NCBI GenBank assembly: GCA_938036665.1
Contig: CALHWR010000209.1
Coordinates: 1-6,485, forward strand
Reading direction: 5' to 3'
Origin: an uncultured Collinsella sp.
GTDB lineage: Bacteria; Actinomycetota; Coriobacteriia; Coriobacteriales; Coriobacteriaceae
Length of the DNA: 6,485 nt
The notes beneath the pieces are model-generated. The model ran no database searches. It had not been told where the DNA came from and worked only from the letters and a program-made list of their open reading frames with translations. Shown here in pieces: positions 5,802 to 6,485 of the stretch. Both the position numbers and the translations under genes were made by a program. Positions within the stretch are counted from its first letter, which is position 1, and the number at the start of each line of letters is the position of its first letter.

Positions 5802-6485
5802 ATGAAGGCAAAAGACCTGAAGAACTCAATTCTGCAAATGGCGGTCGAGGGCAAGCTTGTGCCACAGGATCCGAACGACGAGCCTGCCAGCGTCCTTCTC
5901 GAACGCATCCGTGGAGAGAAGCATAAGCTTATCGCTGAGGGTAAGGCCAAGTTCCCCAAAGGCGGGGAGAGCATTATCTATATCGGTTCCGATGGCTCCC
6001 CCTATGAGAAGAGGGTGGACGCCAGGGGCCGCGTGACTAGCGATAAGTGCATCGCGAGCGAAGTGCCGTTTGAGGAACTGCCCGAGGGGTGGTGCTGGTC
6101 GAGGCTGTCGAACGTCGCCTCTATCCAGCTGGGCAAGATGCTTGACAAACAGAAAAACCAAGGTGATCCCGCGCCATACCTTGGAAATGCCAATGTTCAA
6201 TGGGGCAAATTTGACCTCGCCAATGTGAAGACCATGCCCATGGGCGAAACTGATCGTGCTAAGTATGCGCTCTCTGATGGTGACCTAATCGTCTGCGAAG
6301 GCGGCGTACCAGGGAGATGCGCAATCTGGGCATCGAACGAGACGATGCATTATCAAAAGGCACTTCATAGAATTCGCTGCAGCAAAAGGCTGCTGCTCAA
6401 TACTTACTGTGAGCTGTATATTTGCTTTATAGTGCAATCGCATGTATGGGATAGTTGCTTTACCGGAACCACAATCAAACACCTT
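5802..6485 (+). CDS. hsdS: Type I restriction-modification specificity subunit S (partial, runs off the window end)
   Basis: The frame is open for 228 codons from the ATG at 5802 to the last base, so the 3' end is missing. HsdS binds the two halves of a split target sequence and holds two HsdM and two HsdR subunits. Residues 1-48 (MKAKDLKNSILQMAVEGKLV, then PQDPNDEPASVLLERI) are the conserved helical segment of HsdS proteins, here placed before the first recognition domain, as in one common HsdS layout. A GSDGSPYEK loop follows at about 62-70. The first target recognition domain begins near LPEGWCWSRL at 93 and includes GDLIVCEGG at 160-168 and TGTTIKHL at the window edge, a typical site near the end of such a domain. 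The central helix and second domain are outside the window. GC content falls from about 64% (6001-6120) to about 42% (6361-6480), and AGA, AGG and ATA codons appear, suggesting an exchanged domain. The recognised bases cannot be read from sequence alone. Confidence 0.93.
   Translation, partial: MKAKDLKNSILQMAVEGKLVPQDPNDEPASVLLERIRGEKHKLIAEGKAKFPKGGESIIYIGSDGSPYEKRVDARGRVTSDKCIASEVPFEELPEGWCWSRLSNVASIQLGKMLDKQKNQGDPAPYLGNANVQWGKFDLANVKTMPMGETDRAKYALSDGDLIVCEGGVPGRCAIWASNETMHYQKALHRIRCSKRLLLNTYCELYICFIVQSHVWDSCFTGTTIKHL

Noticed and set aside
1..6485. CRISPR array, tRNA or rRNA genes, retron or other structured RNA
   Set aside because: No regularly spaced repeats, cloverleaf-like sequence or rRNA-like stretch was seen on either strand in a reading by eye.

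Overview
This window looks like a chromosomal segment from a moderately high-GC bacterium. Protein style, Shine-Dalgarno-type start sites and base composition would fit a gut actinobacterium such as a Coriobacteriia member (Collinsella or a relative). That placement is an impression from the sequence and was not tested by a search. The window holds the left three-quarters or so of a Type I restriction-modification locus, next to a divergent gene I cannot name and the tail of an exonuclease-like gene.

Layout: (1) Positions 2-325, + strand, are the C-terminal part of a DEDDh-type 3'-5' exonuclease domain protein whose start lies outside the window. (2) Positions 368-1603, - strand, encode a 411-residue protein of unknown function. 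It converges on the exonuclease gene with 42 bases between them. (3) Positions 1604-1972 are a non-coding region between divergent genes. It carries an imperfect hairpin, a pair of 18-base direct repeats that resemble an insertion-sequence end, and candidate promoter elements pointing into the restriction operon. (4) Positions 1973-4303 are hsdR, 4323-5801 are hsdM, and 5802 to the window end are the first 228 codons of hsdS, all on the + strand and tightly packed.

The three hsd genes should form one operon and one complex. HsdM and HsdS make an N6-adenine methyltransferase that protects the host at a split recognition sequence set by HsdS. With HsdR added, the complex translocates DNA and cuts unmodified DNA. 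All key motifs visible in HsdR (nuclease D-ExK, Walker A, DECH, TAT, QxxGRxxR) and HsdM (DFACGTGGF, NPPY) are intact, so the system looks functional as far as it can be seen. The HsdS target recognition domain falls to about 42% GC, against about 64% in the preceding segment, which is what domain exchange would leave.

I did not find a clearly new system. The items most worth a second look are the unknown divergent gene at 368-1603, the possible insertion-sequence end in front of hsdR, the composition break inside hsdS, and the fact that hsdM and hsdS share a reading frame and are separated by a single TAG codon.
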